A DNA stretch of 64,000 nt from Chamaesiphon minutus PCC 6605. Its GTDB lineage: Bacteria; Cyanobacteriota; Cyanobacteriia; Cyanobacteriales; Chamaesiphonaceae. Position 1 is the stretch's first letter. Every line of letters starts with the position of its first letter. The position numbers and the translations under genes were made by a program. Below the pieces are notes generated by a model that made no database searches, was not told the origin of the DNA, and saw nothing but the letters and a program-made list of their open reading frames with translations. Shown here piece by piece: positions 48,799 through 59,359 of this stretch. The stretch spans positions 930,001 to 994,000 of the forward strand of contig NC_019697.1 of NCBI RefSeq assembly GCF_000317145.1, in the 5' to 3' direction.

Positions 48799-51095
48799 GT
48801 TTTTATTACATCAAATACAGTACTATTTTCGCCCAATAATTTTGATTGTGAATCGGTAACTATAACTGACAACTGATAATTGCCACTCTCCAAATTTGAG
48901 AGCTTTAGGTTTTCGATCTGTTTACTACTATCGGGGGTAATAGCGATCGCAATTGACTCCTGCTTGATAATAGTTTTCGAGCGTTTTAATATATATGTGA
49001 GTTGAGAATTAGGCATTGATTTCCACAGATCGTTAATCAGCCATAGTTCGATCGGAATTGACTCACCAACTTTCCACTGTTGTTTTGGCAAAATGATACT
49101 TGGCAAAATTGGTTGATAAGCACGTTTTAACATTTCATACCCTGGCTTTGTCTGTCGCCAATAGTCTACAATTCCCCAATTAATTGACGGCCAATTTTCG
49201 ACAAACATAAACTGAAAAATTGCACTCACGGGCTGATATCGCTGTCTTCGGTAAGATTCGGCTGCAAATTGAGTCAGTTGGGCTTGATATTGTTGGGTAT
49301 TGTCGATAAATTCTTCTACGGTTTTACCCATTGGCACTTTCGCCAAATTGAATGTTTCGTGAGGTTGAAAATTATGATATTTCCACTTCTCTAATTTGGC
49401 TGGTGTATCGGGAAATAGTTCGGCTGCTGTAAATATTTTTTCTAGCGAACTTCGATTGGGTAATGCCTGCGCGCCAAATTCAGTAATTAAGGGTTCTTTA
49501 GTAGCCTTGCCATAGTCTTGCCATTTTCCCGAATACCAGCCGTGCCAGGGGTGTTCTTGTGTGGTTGAGGCCAGATGTAGATGACGGGTAGAGTCGCGGG
49601 AGCGGAGACTATTGTAAATTGTCTCGTCGAGAGCGCGATTTTGTTTGGGATTGTAATCGCGATATTTATCTTTCATCCAGGTTGCATCCCACGGCGGTTC
49701 GTTGTGAATGCTCCAGGTAAAAATTGAGGGATGGTTATACAGCATTGTCACCATATCATTCGCCTGTTGCGTTGCTTCGGTAACAAATTCTGAAGCATCG
49801 CTATAACCCCATTGCAAGGGAAAATCTTGCCAGACTAATAGCCCCATCTCGTCGCATAAATGGTAAAATTCTGCGGCTTCAATATGCGCGTGAACGCGGA
49901 TACTATTAATATTTGCTTGCTGCATTAATTTGAGATCGAGCGAGTATTTAGCTCTCGTCATTTCGCTCAACCATTGAGAAGCAATGTAATTAGTACCGCG
50001 CAAGAAAATCCGCCGCCCATTTAATTCCCATACTTGAGATTGAGGATTGAGGCGAATCGTGCGGAAGCCAAATGTGGTACTCGATCGATCTAATAATTTA
50101 TTTTTACTGAGAATCTCAGTTTTGACTCTATATAAGTCTGGTTTGCCATGTTCCCACGTCCACCACAAATGCGGAGCGGTTTTGGGGATATTAATAGCAA
50201 TCTGATTGCTGCCTGGTTGTAAGATCTGTTCCCGAACTATGGGTAAATCTGGCGAATCTTGAAAATTGGCAGGTTGAAGTTGTAGGCCTAGTTTGACTGT
50301 TTGTGGTTTTGGCGTGGGATTGATAATAGTTAGATCGATATGGGCAATCCCATTTTGGTAACGAGGATCTAATTCTGGGGTAACTTGTTGTTGGATAATT
50401 GCGACTCTATCTGAGATTTGTAATGATACAGGTGCCCAAATTCCACCTGTATTCTGTTCTTGTCCGCGTACAGACCACGCACCACCTGGTCTTGTATCGT
50501 GATGATTTAAAACGCCTTTGATTAGCCGTTTGTGCAAAGACCAAACTTTTTCGGGTTCTTCAACTGGGCTATTTACTTTGACTGCTAAAATATTATCACC
50601 ATTATATTTTAGAAGATCGGACACGACAAATCTAAACGGTTGAAAGTAGCCCTCATGAAATCCTAGATAATGACCATTGAGCCACACATCGCCAGTATAG
50701 TCAACGCCATCAAATACAAGCTGAATAACTTTGCCTTTTAAGGATCGATCGATCTGAAAATGTCGGCGATACCAAACGACTCCAGATAGATCTTGCCCTT
50801 GGAGAAACCAATTACCAGGAACTTGAATCGATCGCCAATTGCGATCGTTAAATGTGGACTGATAAGCATTATCTGGTTGGAGATGACCAGAAGCAAATCT
50901 CCATTCACCATCTAATGGAATTGAGGCTGGAATAGTTGAATTTAGTTTGGTTTCTAACTGAGTAGCAACTGTAGAATTCGGATGAATTGCGATCGTCAAA
51001 CTTATGCCAATCATGAATATCAATATCCAAATCGATCGAGCAAGTGGGAATCGTCGGATTAGAGAAGACAAGCAACATTTCCAGTTAAAATTCAC
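48795..51095 (-). CDS. Glycoside hydrolase family 2 (beta-galactosidase/mannosidase-like)
   Basis: A 766-residue GH2 enzyme with an N-terminal membrane segment (about 18-38). The sugar-binding domain (about 55-215) includes PLDGEWRFASGH and VPGNWFLQGQDL, the middle domain is at about 220-335, and the TIM barrel at about 340-640. The acid/base Glu is in WSIHNEPPWD and the nucleophile Glu in LITEFGAQALP. IEAAEFYHLCDEMGLLVWQDFPL is characteristic of GH2. The specificity (mannoside, galactoside or glucuronide) cannot be read. It is translationally coupled to the GH9 gene and lies 154 bp after the synthase. Confidence 0.9.
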   Translation of the reverse strand: MNFNWKCCLSSLIRRFPLARSIWILIFMIGISLTIAIHPNSTVATQLETKLNSTIPASIPLDGEWRFASGHLQPDNAYQSTFNDRNWRSIQVPGNWFLQGQDLSGVVWYRRHFQIDRSLKGKVIQLVFDGVDYTGDVWLNGHYLGFHEGYFQPFRFVVSDLLKYNGDNILAVKVNSPVEEPEKVWSLHKRLIKGVLNHHDTRPGGAWSVRGQEQNTGGIWAPVSLQISDRVAIIQQQVTPELDPRYQNGIAHIDLTIINPTPKPQTVKLGLQLQPANFQDSPDLPIVREQILQPGSNQIAINIPKTAPHLWWTWEHGKPDLYRVKTEILSKNKLLDRSSTTFGFRTIRLNPQSQVWELNGRRIFLRGTNYIASQWLSEMTRAKYSLDLKLMQQANINSIRVHAHIEAAEFYHLCDEMGLLVWQDFPLQWGYSDASEFVTEATQQANDMVTMLYNHPSIFTWSIHNEPPWDATWMKDKYRDYNPKQNRALDETIYNSLRSRDSTRHLHLASTTQEHPWHGWYSGKWQDYGKATKEPLITEFGAQALPNRSSLEKIFTAAELFPDTPAKLEKWKYHNFQPHETFNLAKVPMGKTVEEFIDNTQQYQAQLTQFAAESYRRQRYQPVSAIFQFMFVENWPSINWGIVDYWRQTKPGYEMLKRAYQPILPSIILPKQQWKVGESIPIELWLINDLWKSMPNSQLTYILKRSKTIIKQESIAIAITPDSSKQIENLKLSNLESGNYQLSVIVTDSQSKLLGENSTVFDVIKT

Positions 51096-51249
51096 GATCG
51101 ATCTAATTCCTTGAGCGGATATTTGGAAATTTATAATGACACTTACTATATTATTAATTGATAGCTCTACTTTTTTGGATGAATGCGATCGTTACACCGA
51201 AGATTAACAGCATAAACCAGCCCCGCCAATTTATCAGAACCCTATACAT

Positions 51250-53256
51250 CTATCTATCCCGCTTCGGTTGCCAAACAGCGGCGCGGATAATCACCGACAA
51301 CAGTAAGAGATTATAGAGCGACCATCCAGCATTAACTGCATATAATGGCACCTCAGTTAAAGTACCCATCGCCAACCTAACTAGAGCATAAAGTATCCCC
51401 AAAATGGTCAACCCAGAGACAATCAGTTGGGGCATGACTAAATTGAGATAAATCCCCGATTGTCGTTCCTTGGGTGTGACTTTGAATTTAATGGATCGCT
51501 TAGTGAAGACACTCAATACTGCTTGAATAAACAGGGGAAATAACGCGATCGTATATTGTTCTGCTCTCCAGACTTCTCGTGCGGGAATTCCCCATGTTAC
51601 CATCACAAAAGTTAACCGATTGACAATAAACGCCGGAGCAAAATGGACGATAAAATCCGATCCATAGGTATGAATCGGCGTAATGCCCGTAAAAAAGAAA
51701 ATAATCGGACAAGCGAGTAAAATAACAGTCGCAAAGCCCGAAAAATAACTATACATCGTCTGAAAATACTGGAGCCGTTGCCAGAAACTCAGTCCGGGTT
51801 TAGTCCACGGATTTTCTTGGACTAAGACCTGAATTGTCCCCTGCGCCCAGCGCAGCCGCTGCTGGAGAGTAGAAGCGAGATCGTCGGGAGCCAATCCTTC
51901 GGCAAGGAGTTCGTGATGATAAACTGACTTCCATCCGGCTCCGTGCAACCGCATGGCGGTGTTCATATCTTCCGTAATACTGCTACTCGACATCCCGCCA
52001 ATGAGTGTAAAATCATTGAGTAAATCTTTGTTTTTAGAAACTGCTTGGGTAAAATATTTCAGCCCCACACTGACTAGTGCTTCGCGCCGCAAGATGGCAT
52101 TAGTTCCCGTGTAAAAAGCTGAATTTAAACCATCCTTACCCTGTTGAATCGGGCCATAAAATAGGTGAGCGCGATGTCCGAAAGGATCGCCAGGGGGGAT
52201 ATTATAAAAGTCTTGAGGCGTTTGCACTAAGGCGATGCGATTGCTGTCGTACCTACCAGTCCAAACATTGTAATTAATGAAGTAGGGTAAAACCCGCTTG
52301 AGAATTTGTGGTTTGGGGATATGATCCGCATCCAAAGTGAGCATAAACTCTCCAGTAGTATCTCCTGCAAAAATAGCGTAGTTGATATTCCCAGCCTTGG
52401 CATAATGGGCTTTCCCTTCTGGTTTAGGACGAGCGATGTAGCGGCAACGGGTAATTTCAGTTAGTTCTAGCTCTTTTTGTTTAATCGCCGTAATTAGTTC
52501 TTGCTCTTGGATAACTAGTTGCTCTCGGACGCTCTGATGTCCGCCGTGGGTAAGAGTCATCACTTGGTGAAAGACTTGCAAAAAGCGAATGGGCAAAGCC
52601 CACACTTCGTGAACGGATGTATTTGGTTCGCTCTGTGCTGGGAGAGCCGCGACGAAAGTATCGGCGGCTTGGGTATCTACCATTAATTCGCGAATCTGTC
52701 TTAGTCGTTCGCGCAGTTCTAGACGTTCCGATCTAATTCGCTGGGCTTGAGCTTTGAGTAATTCTGACTGTAAATCCTCCAAACAGAGCTTCTGGGCGAG
52801 GGTTCGCATTTCCATTGAGTTGCCATCATCGAGGATGTATACTCGCAATTTAGTAGTAGGATAATCGATGGCTAGAGCCGCCCTAGCCGTCTGCTCGACC
52901 ATTTGGGGGGGTTCATTGTAGCAAGTGATAAACACGTCTACTGTCGGCCATTCTGCCACAGGTAGCGGTGGATTTAGATCGGGTAATGACTTGATTTGTC
53001 GCTCTAGGGGTCGCCACAATCCGATCGTAAACATGGCTCCACCGATGTAACTATAGATTTCGGCGATTAAGAGGGGAATTGCCAACCATAGAGCTTGGAG
53101 ATCGAGAGAGTGAAATATCCGCCAGTAGAGGTACCAAGCTCCAAAAATTAGATTGATTTCGGCGAGGTAGCGGAACCACAGCGTTCGTTTGCTCAAGCGA
53201 GATTGAGAATTACCCTTAAAATTTGATTGTCGCTCGACGGTAGATGTATTCATCAT
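51250..53256 (-). CDS. Cellulose-synthase-like processive GT2 without PilZ domain
   Basis: A 668-residue family-2 membrane glycosyltransferase. Three N-terminal helices (about 25-85) are followed by the GT domain: FITCYNEPPQMVEQT, ILDDGNS (first Asp), LTLDADHIPKP (DxD), SITEDMNTAMRLHGAGW (TED) and QRLRWAQGTIQ (QxxRW). Four or five C-terminal helices follow (from about 485). The c-di-GMP-binding PilZ domain of classical BcsA is absent. A helical, charged ~110-residue segment is inserted between the first Asp and DxD motifs (about 165-275). It probably makes cellulose or a related beta-glucan from UDP-glucose. Neighbours are DUF3131, GH2 and GH9 genes. Confidence 0.9.
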   Translation of the reverse strand: MMNTSTVERQSNFKGNSQSRLSKRTLWFRYLAEINLIFGAWYLYWRIFHSLDLQALWLAIPLLIAEIYSYIGGAMFTIGLWRPLERQIKSLPDLNPPLPVAEWPTVDVFITCYNEPPQMVEQTARAALAIDYPTTKLRVYILDDGNSMEMRTLAQKLCLEDLQSELLKAQAQRIRSERLELRERLRQIRELMVDTQAADTFVAALPAQSEPNTSVHEVWALPIRFLQVFHQVMTLTHGGHQSVREQLVIQEQELITAIKQKELELTEITRCRYIARPKPEGKAHYAKAGNINYAIFAGDTTGEFMLTLDADHIPKPQILKRVLPYFINYNVWTGRYDSNRIALVQTPQDFYNIPPGDPFGHRAHLFYGPIQQGKDGLNSAFYTGTNAILRREALVSVGLKYFTQAVSKNKDLLNDFTLIGGMSSSSITEDMNTAMRLHGAGWKSVYHHELLAEGLAPDDLASTLQQRLRWAQGTIQVLVQENPWTKPGLSFWQRLQYFQTMYSYFSGFATVILLACPIIFFFTGITPIHTYGSDFIVHFAPAFIVNRLTFVMVTWGIPAREVWRAEQYTIALFPLFIQAVLSVFTKRSIKFKVTPKERQSGIYLNLVMPQLIVSGLTILGILYALVRLAMGTLTEVPLYAVNAGWSLYNLLLLSVIIRAAVWQPKRDR

Positions 53257-53364
53257 TTGTTACCCTAATAATGATTAATTTTTGAAAATTAATTTATGTT
53301 TAAATCTCCAGATCCGGAACCCACCCCCAGCCCCTTCTGGGAGGGAAAAACGAGAGGTCGCTCA

Positions 53365-56300
53365 TTAAAAAACGATCGGTTTATTGCCTCTCGATCGATA
53401 CAGCAATCCTTCTAAAATGGCAGCATTAGTATTGAGATCGATCGCCTTATTTTTACCTAATTTTGGATTCTCATATAGTCCCGAAAAGTAGCCGCGATTG
53501 GGGTCTTTTAAGGTTTGAAAGATCGCTCTTAATCTGCGAGCATAAGTATCCTCTGGCATCAGAAAGCTCCAGCCAAAAGCTGCTTTTGTGCTGGAAAATT
53601 TTAAATTCGGATAAGATTTATTACCGTCGGTTATAGCTTCCCAATTTTTGCCATTGACATAAACACTATAATAAAGAAAATAGGGCGGTCTTTGAATTGA
53701 GTCTTCATTCACCGCAGTTAAAATTCCAGTACGCTCAAATCGTTGGGCTTGAACTTTTAATAAGTTTTGAACTTGAGGCTTAACTGCCTCTGTCCAGCCG
53801 AGTTCTAGTCCCCACAACAGATAAGGATCGTTGGTAAGGTAGTTACTAGCTCCAGAATTTTTGATGTTTCGTCGATCGACCTGCAAGGGAACGCCATCTA
53901 CTGTAATTGTTTCTATGGGCGGTTTTTCTAATGCTTCAGCAGCTTGTAAATTCCATAATTGCAAACTTCTAGCAGCATATTGCTCGTAACCCAATCGTCC
54001 CTCTTGAAAGTAATTAACTACGCCTTTTGATGTTGGAATCCCGCCATAAATCTGACCGTTTTTAACTAGTTTCTGAAGATCCCACCGCGCGACTATTTTA
54101 TTGACTCGATCGGTATATTCTGGATACTTAGTTCTCAAAACGTACAATCCCAGCAAAAATCGACTGACATCCAATCCCGACCACCCGCTTAGCCCTTGAG
54201 GGTCGGGCGTATCATTGAGCTTTCGCATTTGGGCGGTGGTGGTGCTATAAGCTTTATTTGGTAACCTCGTACTGGGTAAAGGCATTTTCTCTAGAGTGGA
54301 GAGAAAAGTTTGCGCCCACTGGTTGAAGCGATCTGGGGGCATTAAGCCTAGCTGTCTGGCGGCGTGAATGCCCAGAATGGCACTGCCTTGATCCCACCAA
54401 GTCGTCCAGTGATATTTGTCGCCAGAATTGACAAACCCCGTTTGCTTTACTAAGTTCTGCTCGAAGTATTTCCAAGCAGTTTTAGCCGCAATTTTATCTA
54501 AGTCTTTTAATGATTGGTTTGTTTCTGGGATTTTTTGTTTTGTCTGTGGCGGTTTTCGATCTACTTGTCGTAGGACTTTCACCACTTTAGGGGATTGTGG
54601 AAGGACGGGTGGTGGCGGTGGCGGTGGCGGTACAATTTCTGCTGGTGGTTCTCGATATCCAGGCGGTAAGGGCTGCTCCTCGCTCAGTGGTGGTAGCGAT
54701 CCAGGGGGTAAAGGATCGCCTGGTTTTGGTAGTGGTGGCGGTGGTGGCGGTGGCGGAATCAACGACACTTCAACAGCAGTAGCGACGCTAGGTGTAGATG
54801 ATATCCAATAGCTTCCACTGATTTCTGCTACAAATTCTGCGGTTTGACCAACTTTACGTGGTAAACCTTGTCCCGTACCAGCCGACACAGCTTGCCACCA
54901 GGGGCTATTCATGTCCGTATTAGGACGGATCAGCGATTTTCGATCGACTGATTTGAACAACAGAGCTTCGAGAATCATACTATTAGTACTACTGGTATAA
55001 GTTATAACAGTCCTCCCCGTTTTGTCATAAAAGCCCTCATAATAGCCGTTATAAGGATCGTAGAGATCGAGAGTCGCTCGCCAGAGTTCGAGTGCATAGG
55101 GATCTTCGGGAAACAACGCATAGGAAGCAATTGCCGCAGCAGTACTAATTAACCGCAGATCCGGCAGCGATTTACCATCATCGCTGAGAGTTTCCCACGA
55201 TCGACCTTTCCCGATCGCGGTACTATGCAGGATGTACGGTTTAGACTCGATCGCGTTGGTAGTAGCAGTAGTCAAGATATTGGTGCGCCGATAGCGTTCT
55301 GCTTGAGCTTTGAGCAGTGGTACGATCAATGCTCGCATCTGTGGATCTAGACCAAACTCCAAGCCATAGAGGAAAAACGGGTTGGTAACAGTTTTGCCGT
55401 TCTCTAGTGAAGTTTCTTTCGATTTGACACGTTGGACTGGTACCGGAAAACCTTCAAGCGACCCCATCTGATACTGTCCGCCTACCGCCGATTTATGCAC
55501 ATCGAATCCCCAGAGCTGAAATCCACGGGCGGCATACTCTTCATATCCCAGTCGGGTTTCTGGCTCCACCCGCGTCAGCATTCGCCCATTGGCATCTCGC
55601 TTGACGATCGAACTATAGAGCGAACCATCGCGTACCACCCGCAAATACGACCAATCGAGGATAATTTTTTCGATCGCATTGGTATATTGGGGATAGCAAG
55701 TTTTTAAGCCATATAGAGCTGTCAACAACCGTCCCACATCCAACGACGACCAGCCCGTGCCATCGGGTGTAGGATTGTTGCCATAGTCCACCAGTTGCAT
55801 CGACTGGCTATTGTAGCTTCGGTTTGGCAATTCGCCCGTAAAGAGGGCAATTTTGGGCAACATTCCCAATACCTTGCGGATGCGAGTGTCGAATTGGTTG
55901 TCTGTTAACACATCCAACAACCGTGCTGATTGGACGGCAGCCAGATAATCACCCAACCCCCACAGCGTCGAGCCTTTCATAAAATTGCGATCGTTAGGTA
56001 GCCCCGTGGCTTCCATGTTCACCTCAAAGTATCGCCAAGCAGCTTGTGCGTAACGCTTTTCGGGCACACTCAAAGGTTTGCTGGGACGAGGACAGGTAGT
56101 TGCCTGGAGATTGCCCACAGACGGGATGAGAGTAGCAGGTGCAGCAGCTATGAGCGGATTTGCTTTAGTGGCGGTCGGCGTACTCGCTGGCGTTGAGGTG
56201 GCAATAGCGGTGGCTGGCGCACTCCCGCTAATTAAGGGACGGTTGCCTCTGGCTTTGTAATAAAGAATTTCTAAAATCAGTCCATTAGTGTTTCCAGTTA

Positions 56301-57534
56301 AAGATGTATTTGGTTCCTTGGTTGCTTCAAAGAGTCCAGCATAAAAACCATTATTTTTTGGATCTTTAAGACCTTTGACAGCATCAAAAACCTGTTTAGC
56401 ATATTCATGATTTGGATATAAATACCGCCACCCAAAAGCAGCCTTGGTACTGATGCTGCGGAATTCGGGAATGGGCTTATTTTCTTCGGTAATTGCCGCC
56501 CAAGGGACACCGTTAGAATAAACCGTATTATAGATAAAGTATGGCGGCTTATTAATATTATCTTCAGATACAGCCGTTAATTGTTTTGTATCTTCAAAGC
56601 GGCGTTTTTGAACTTCTAAGAGTCTCGCCGCATAATCGCCGATTTCCCCCTGCAATCCAAATTCTATCCCGTCGAGAATATAGGATTCACTGACGACATA
56701 GTTATTTGCATTCGTGCTTTGATAGTCACGAGTATCGGCAGGTATTTTTATACCATAAATATCGACAAATTTAAATGGTTGAAGAGATAGGGCTTTAGGT
56801 AGTTTAAAGCCCCACAATTCATAGCCTCTAGCCGCATATTCTTCATAGCCGAGTCGCCCTTCCTGAACTAACAGCGTACTACCGTCAGGTTTAACCATTG
56901 CACCATACATGTCACCATCCTTGACTGATTTTGCTAGTTGCCATTTAGCGAGTGTGCCCTTGAGCCAACCATCATATTGAGGATGGCAAGTTCGGATCAC
57001 ATGAAATGCGGCTAGCATCCGCCCGATATCTAGAGCAGACCAGCCGATCCCGCGTGGGGTAGGTTTATTTGCATAGTCCACCACTTCGGCGGTTTTGGCG
57101 TTATAAACTTTGTTTGGTAGAGTGCCCTCAAATAGCTTCAAGCTATTGAGAGTGGTTAAAAATTTATTCATTTTTTGGTCGAATTCCGATTGCGGAATCA
57201 GCTTCAACCATCGAGCAGCATTCATTGCCATCAGATAATTACCCAAATCCCAGAGGGTGCCAGAGGGATATCCACCTGTCGAGTTGGCAAATCCAGTATC
57301 GGGTTGATAATTGGCTTGAAAATACTGCCAAGCAGTTTTGGCGTAATCTTCTTCTTCAGGGCTGAGTGGAGCGACGATTGACTCACACATGCTGGGTTTA
57401 GCAGCTTGATTTTGTGCCATGACTGGTTCGGGCGGAAAAAATTGCAACACAAATTGCAGGCTAATTCCGACGAGAAATAGTGCTGTCCATTTTACCCATT
57501 TGGGTTGGTGGGAATGAAACTTATCGATCCACAT
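53365..57534 (-). CDS. Large protein with three DUF3131 domains
   Basis: A 1389-residue exported protein. A membrane/signal segment at about 15-34 is followed by three ~400-residue DUF3131 units, roughly 55-440, 485-900 and 1010-1385. Each shows the same chain: AKTAWQYFQANY, LWDLGNYL, LPNKVYN, GWSALDIGRML, LGYEEYAARGYELWGF, YILDGIEFGL, PYFIYNTVY and LLYKARGNRP. The first two are separated by an Ala/Thr-rich linker; before the third lies a proline-rich stretch with runs of 8-10 prolines (about 930-990). DUF3131 proteins resemble (alpha/alpha)6 glycosidases or lyases and accompany polysaccharide synthases; activity unknown. Its gene is 108 bp upstream of the GT2 gene. Confidence 0.88.
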   Translation of the reverse strand: MWIDKFHSHQPKWVKWTALFLVGISLQFVLQFFPPEPVMAQNQAAKPSMCESIVAPLSPEEEDYAKTAWQYFQANYQPDTGFANSTGGYPSGTLWDLGNYLMAMNAARWLKLIPQSEFDQKMNKFLTTLNSLKLFEGTLPNKVYNAKTAEVVDYANKPTPRGIGWSALDIGRMLAAFHVIRTCHPQYDGWLKGTLAKWQLAKSVKDGDMYGAMVKPDGSTLLVQEGRLGYEEYAARGYELWGFKLPKALSLQPFKFVDIYGIKIPADTRDYQSTNANNYVVSESYILDGIEFGLQGEIGDYAARLLEVQKRRFEDTKQLTAVSEDNINKPPYFIYNTVYSNGVPWAAITEENKPIPEFRSISTKAAFGWRYLYPNHEYAKQVFDAVKGLKDPKNNGFYAGLFEATKEPNTSLTGNTNGLILEILYYKARGNRPLISGSAPATAIATSTPASTPTATKANPLIAAAPATLIPSVGNLQATTCPRPSKPLSVPEKRYAQAAWRYFEVNMEATGLPNDRNFMKGSTLWGLGDYLAAVQSARLLDVLTDNQFDTRIRKVLGMLPKIALFTGELPNRSYNSQSMQLVDYGNNPTPDGTGWSSLDVGRLLTALYGLKTCYPQYTNAIEKIILDWSYLRVVRDGSLYSSIVKRDANGRMLTRVEPETRLGYEEYAARGFQLWGFDVHKSAVGGQYQMGSLEGFPVPVQRVKSKETSLENGKTVTNPFFLYGLEFGLDPQMRALIVPLLKAQAERYRRTNILTTATTNAIESKPYILHSTAIGKGRSWETLSDDGKSLPDLRLISTAAAIASYALFPEDPYALELWRATLDLYDPYNGYYEGFYDKTGRTVITYTSSTNSMILEALLFKSVDRKSLIRPNTDMNSPWWQAVSAGTGQGLPRKVGQTAEFVAEISGSYWISSTPSVATAVEVSLIPPPPPPPPLPKPGDPLPPGSLPPLSEEQPLPPGYREPPAEIVPPPPPPPPVLPQSPKVVKVLRQVDRKPPQTKQKIPETNQSLKDLDKIAAKTAWKYFEQNLVKQTGFVNSGDKYHWTTWWDQGSAILGIHAARQLGLMPPDRFNQWAQTFLSTLEKMPLPSTRLPNKAYSTTTAQMRKLNDTPDPQGLSGWSGLDVSRFLLGLYVLRTKYPEYTDRVNKIVARWDLQKLVKNGQIYGGIPTSKGVVNYFQEGRLGYEQYAARSLQLWNLQAAEALEKPPIETITVDGVPLQVDRRNIKNSGASNYLTNDPYLLWGLELGWTEAVKPQVQNLLKVQAQRFERTGILTAVNEDSIQRPPYFLYYSVYVNGKNWEAITDGNKSYPNLKFSSTKAAFGWSFLMPEDTYARRLRAIFQTLKDPNRGYFSGLYENPKLGKNKAIDLNTNAAILEGLLYRSRGNKPIVF

Positions 57535-57717
57535 TTAGTTATGAATAAGAATTAAATAATATTTCTGGTGGTTGCGGGGATCTACCTACCCTAACCTTTG
57601 GGCACCTTCACCATCTGCGATCGCACAAGGAGCGATATTTTGCAATCGACATCGATGCAGGGTAGGCACGAAGCACCGCCCCTAAAGTGAGAATTCAAGA
57701 GAGATTGAGGGAGATTG

Positions 57718-59190
57718 TTAGGGTTTAGCTGTAGTAGACCTTTTAGGTGATGCCACCCCCGCCCAGATAGTTAATGGTTTGCCGACTTTTTTGTAGAGTA
57801 AACTTTGTAAAATCACGCCGTTATTATTAGCTGTTTGGGCTTTATTCGGTGCTTTTAAAACCTCGTAATAACCGTTGTACCAACCACCATCAGCTTTGAG
57901 ATTAGTTTCGACAAAGCTAAATAACTTCTGGGTATAGTCGCTGCTGTATAATACGTGCCAGCCGATCGCGGCTTTGGCACTCAGGAATCTTAATTCGGGA
58001 TAATTTTGGCGTTTGTCAGAAATATTTGCCCAAGATTTACCATTGACAAATACAGAATTATAGACAAAATAAGGAGCGCGATCGAGGTTGTCTTCGGTCG
58101 CGGCTGTCAATTGTTGGGTCGCCATGTATCTGGCTTCCTGCGCGGCTAAGACTCGATCGGCATAGGCTTTGGGTAAGGATTGAAATCCAGTTTCAATTCC
58201 ATCGAGAATGTACGGCTCGCTGAGGACGTAATTGTTCGCACCTGAATTGTTAAAATCACGTTTATCGTAGGGTACACCTTGACCGTAGATGCCAATAAAA
58301 GCCGTATTAGTTTTGGTATCTAAGGCTTTATTAACATTTAAACCCCACAATTTCAAACCATAGGCAGCATAATTTTCATAACCCAAGCGACCTTCTTGGT
58401 TATACTGTTCCTTACCATCGGTAACGGCAGTTCCGTACATCCGACCATCTTTAACTAGTCGTTGGACTTGCCAGTGTTTCCAAACGGCTTCAGTTTGGGG
58501 TTTTAATTGGGGATATTTAGAACCGACAATTTTGAGCCAGATGGCCATCCGTCCGAGATCGATCGCCGACCAGCCAATTTCTTCGCGCTTGGTAATTTGA
58601 CCGTAATTGACGGGGATTAATGTTTTGGAGTTATAAACCTTGTTGGGCAATTGCCCGTTGTACAATGGCAGCGTTGCCAATGTTTCGAGCGTTTGGCTCA
58701 TTTTGGATTGAAATTCTGTCGCCGAAACTAGATTGAGTTCTTTGGCACTAACCAGAGCGGCAATGGCAGCAGCTTGATCCCACATCGTTACTGATTCAAA
58801 GCCGCTGACGCTATTGACTAAACCAGTTTTTTGCTGCCAATTTTTCTGAAAATATGCCCAAGCTTGACGCGCCATCGCGATTTCGGCTGGTGTCAAAGTA
58901 CTGGCACTGATATTTGTTAGTGCCAGTCTAGCAGACATCTCGGCTGGTGGGAGGGGTAAGCCAGGATTGGAGATCGATCGGGTATCGAGATCTGTTAGTT
59001 TATCTACTGCTTTCATTTCACCAGCCTGGGTTGTAGCAGTTCTGGATTTAGCCGCTAATAAAGCATCTGTTTGACGGAGATACGCAGCCAAGTTTTCCAA
59101 CCCAAAAATCGCCGCAACTACCGTGATAATTCCACCTACCGCAGAGAGTATCGACCATCCCAACGGTGGTGGCTTAAAATCAGAACTCAT
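57718..59190 (-). CDS. Single DUF3131-domain protein
   Basis: A 490-residue protein with a membrane segment at about 10-30 (GWSILSAVGGIITVVAAIFG) and one DUF3131 unit (about 105-485): ARQAWAYFQKNWQQKTG, MWDQAAAIAAL, LPNKVYNSKT, GWSAIDLGRM, LGYENYAAYGLKLWG, YILDGIETGFQ and PYFVYNSVF. I chose ATG 59190 (MSSDFKPPPLGW); an in-frame GTG at 59280 would add 30 residues and is an alternative. It lies 183 bp upstream of the three-domain protein on the same strand, from which it is probably a duplicate. Surface polysaccharide role by context. Confidence 0.85.
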   Translation of the reverse strand: MSSDFKPPPLGWSILSAVGGIITVVAAIFGLENLAAYLRQTDALLAAKSRTATTQAGEMKAVDKLTDLDTRSISNPGLPLPPAEMSARLALTNISASTLTPAEIAMARQAWAYFQKNWQQKTGLVNSVSGFESVTMWDQAAAIAALVSAKELNLVSATEFQSKMSQTLETLATLPLYNGQLPNKVYNSKTLIPVNYGQITKREEIGWSAIDLGRMAIWLKIVGSKYPQLKPQTEAVWKHWQVQRLVKDGRMYGTAVTDGKEQYNQEGRLGYENYAAYGLKLWGLNVNKALDTKTNTAFIGIYGQGVPYDKRDFNNSGANNYVLSEPYILDGIETGFQSLPKAYADRVLAAQEARYMATQQLTAATEDNLDRAPYFVYNSVFVNGKSWANISDKRQNYPELRFLSAKAAIGWHVLYSSDYTQKLFSFVETNLKADGGWYNGYYEVLKAPNKAQTANNNGVILQSLLYKKVGKPLTIWAGVASPKRSTTAKP

Positions 59191-59359
59191 GGTGTGTTTA
59201 CTCTGGTAGTGTCCTGCTTTATTATGCCCATTGGCTTCAAAAAAATTTACCGCAGGTGACAAATTGGAAATTATTGTCACTCAGTGCGGCTCAAGATATC
59301 CCCGACTTTTTGGAAAAAGTTGGGGATACGATCGATTTTAGACATCGAGCTTCGGCAAA

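Noticed and set aside
51250-53256. A PilZ domain at the C-terminus of the cellulose synthase
   Set aside because: The protein ends soon after the last membrane helices and lacks the RxxxR and DxSxxG motifs.
54416-54811. 131-residue Gly-rich plus-strand frame
   Set aside because: It is the reverse complement of the polyproline linker of the three-domain DUF3131 protein.
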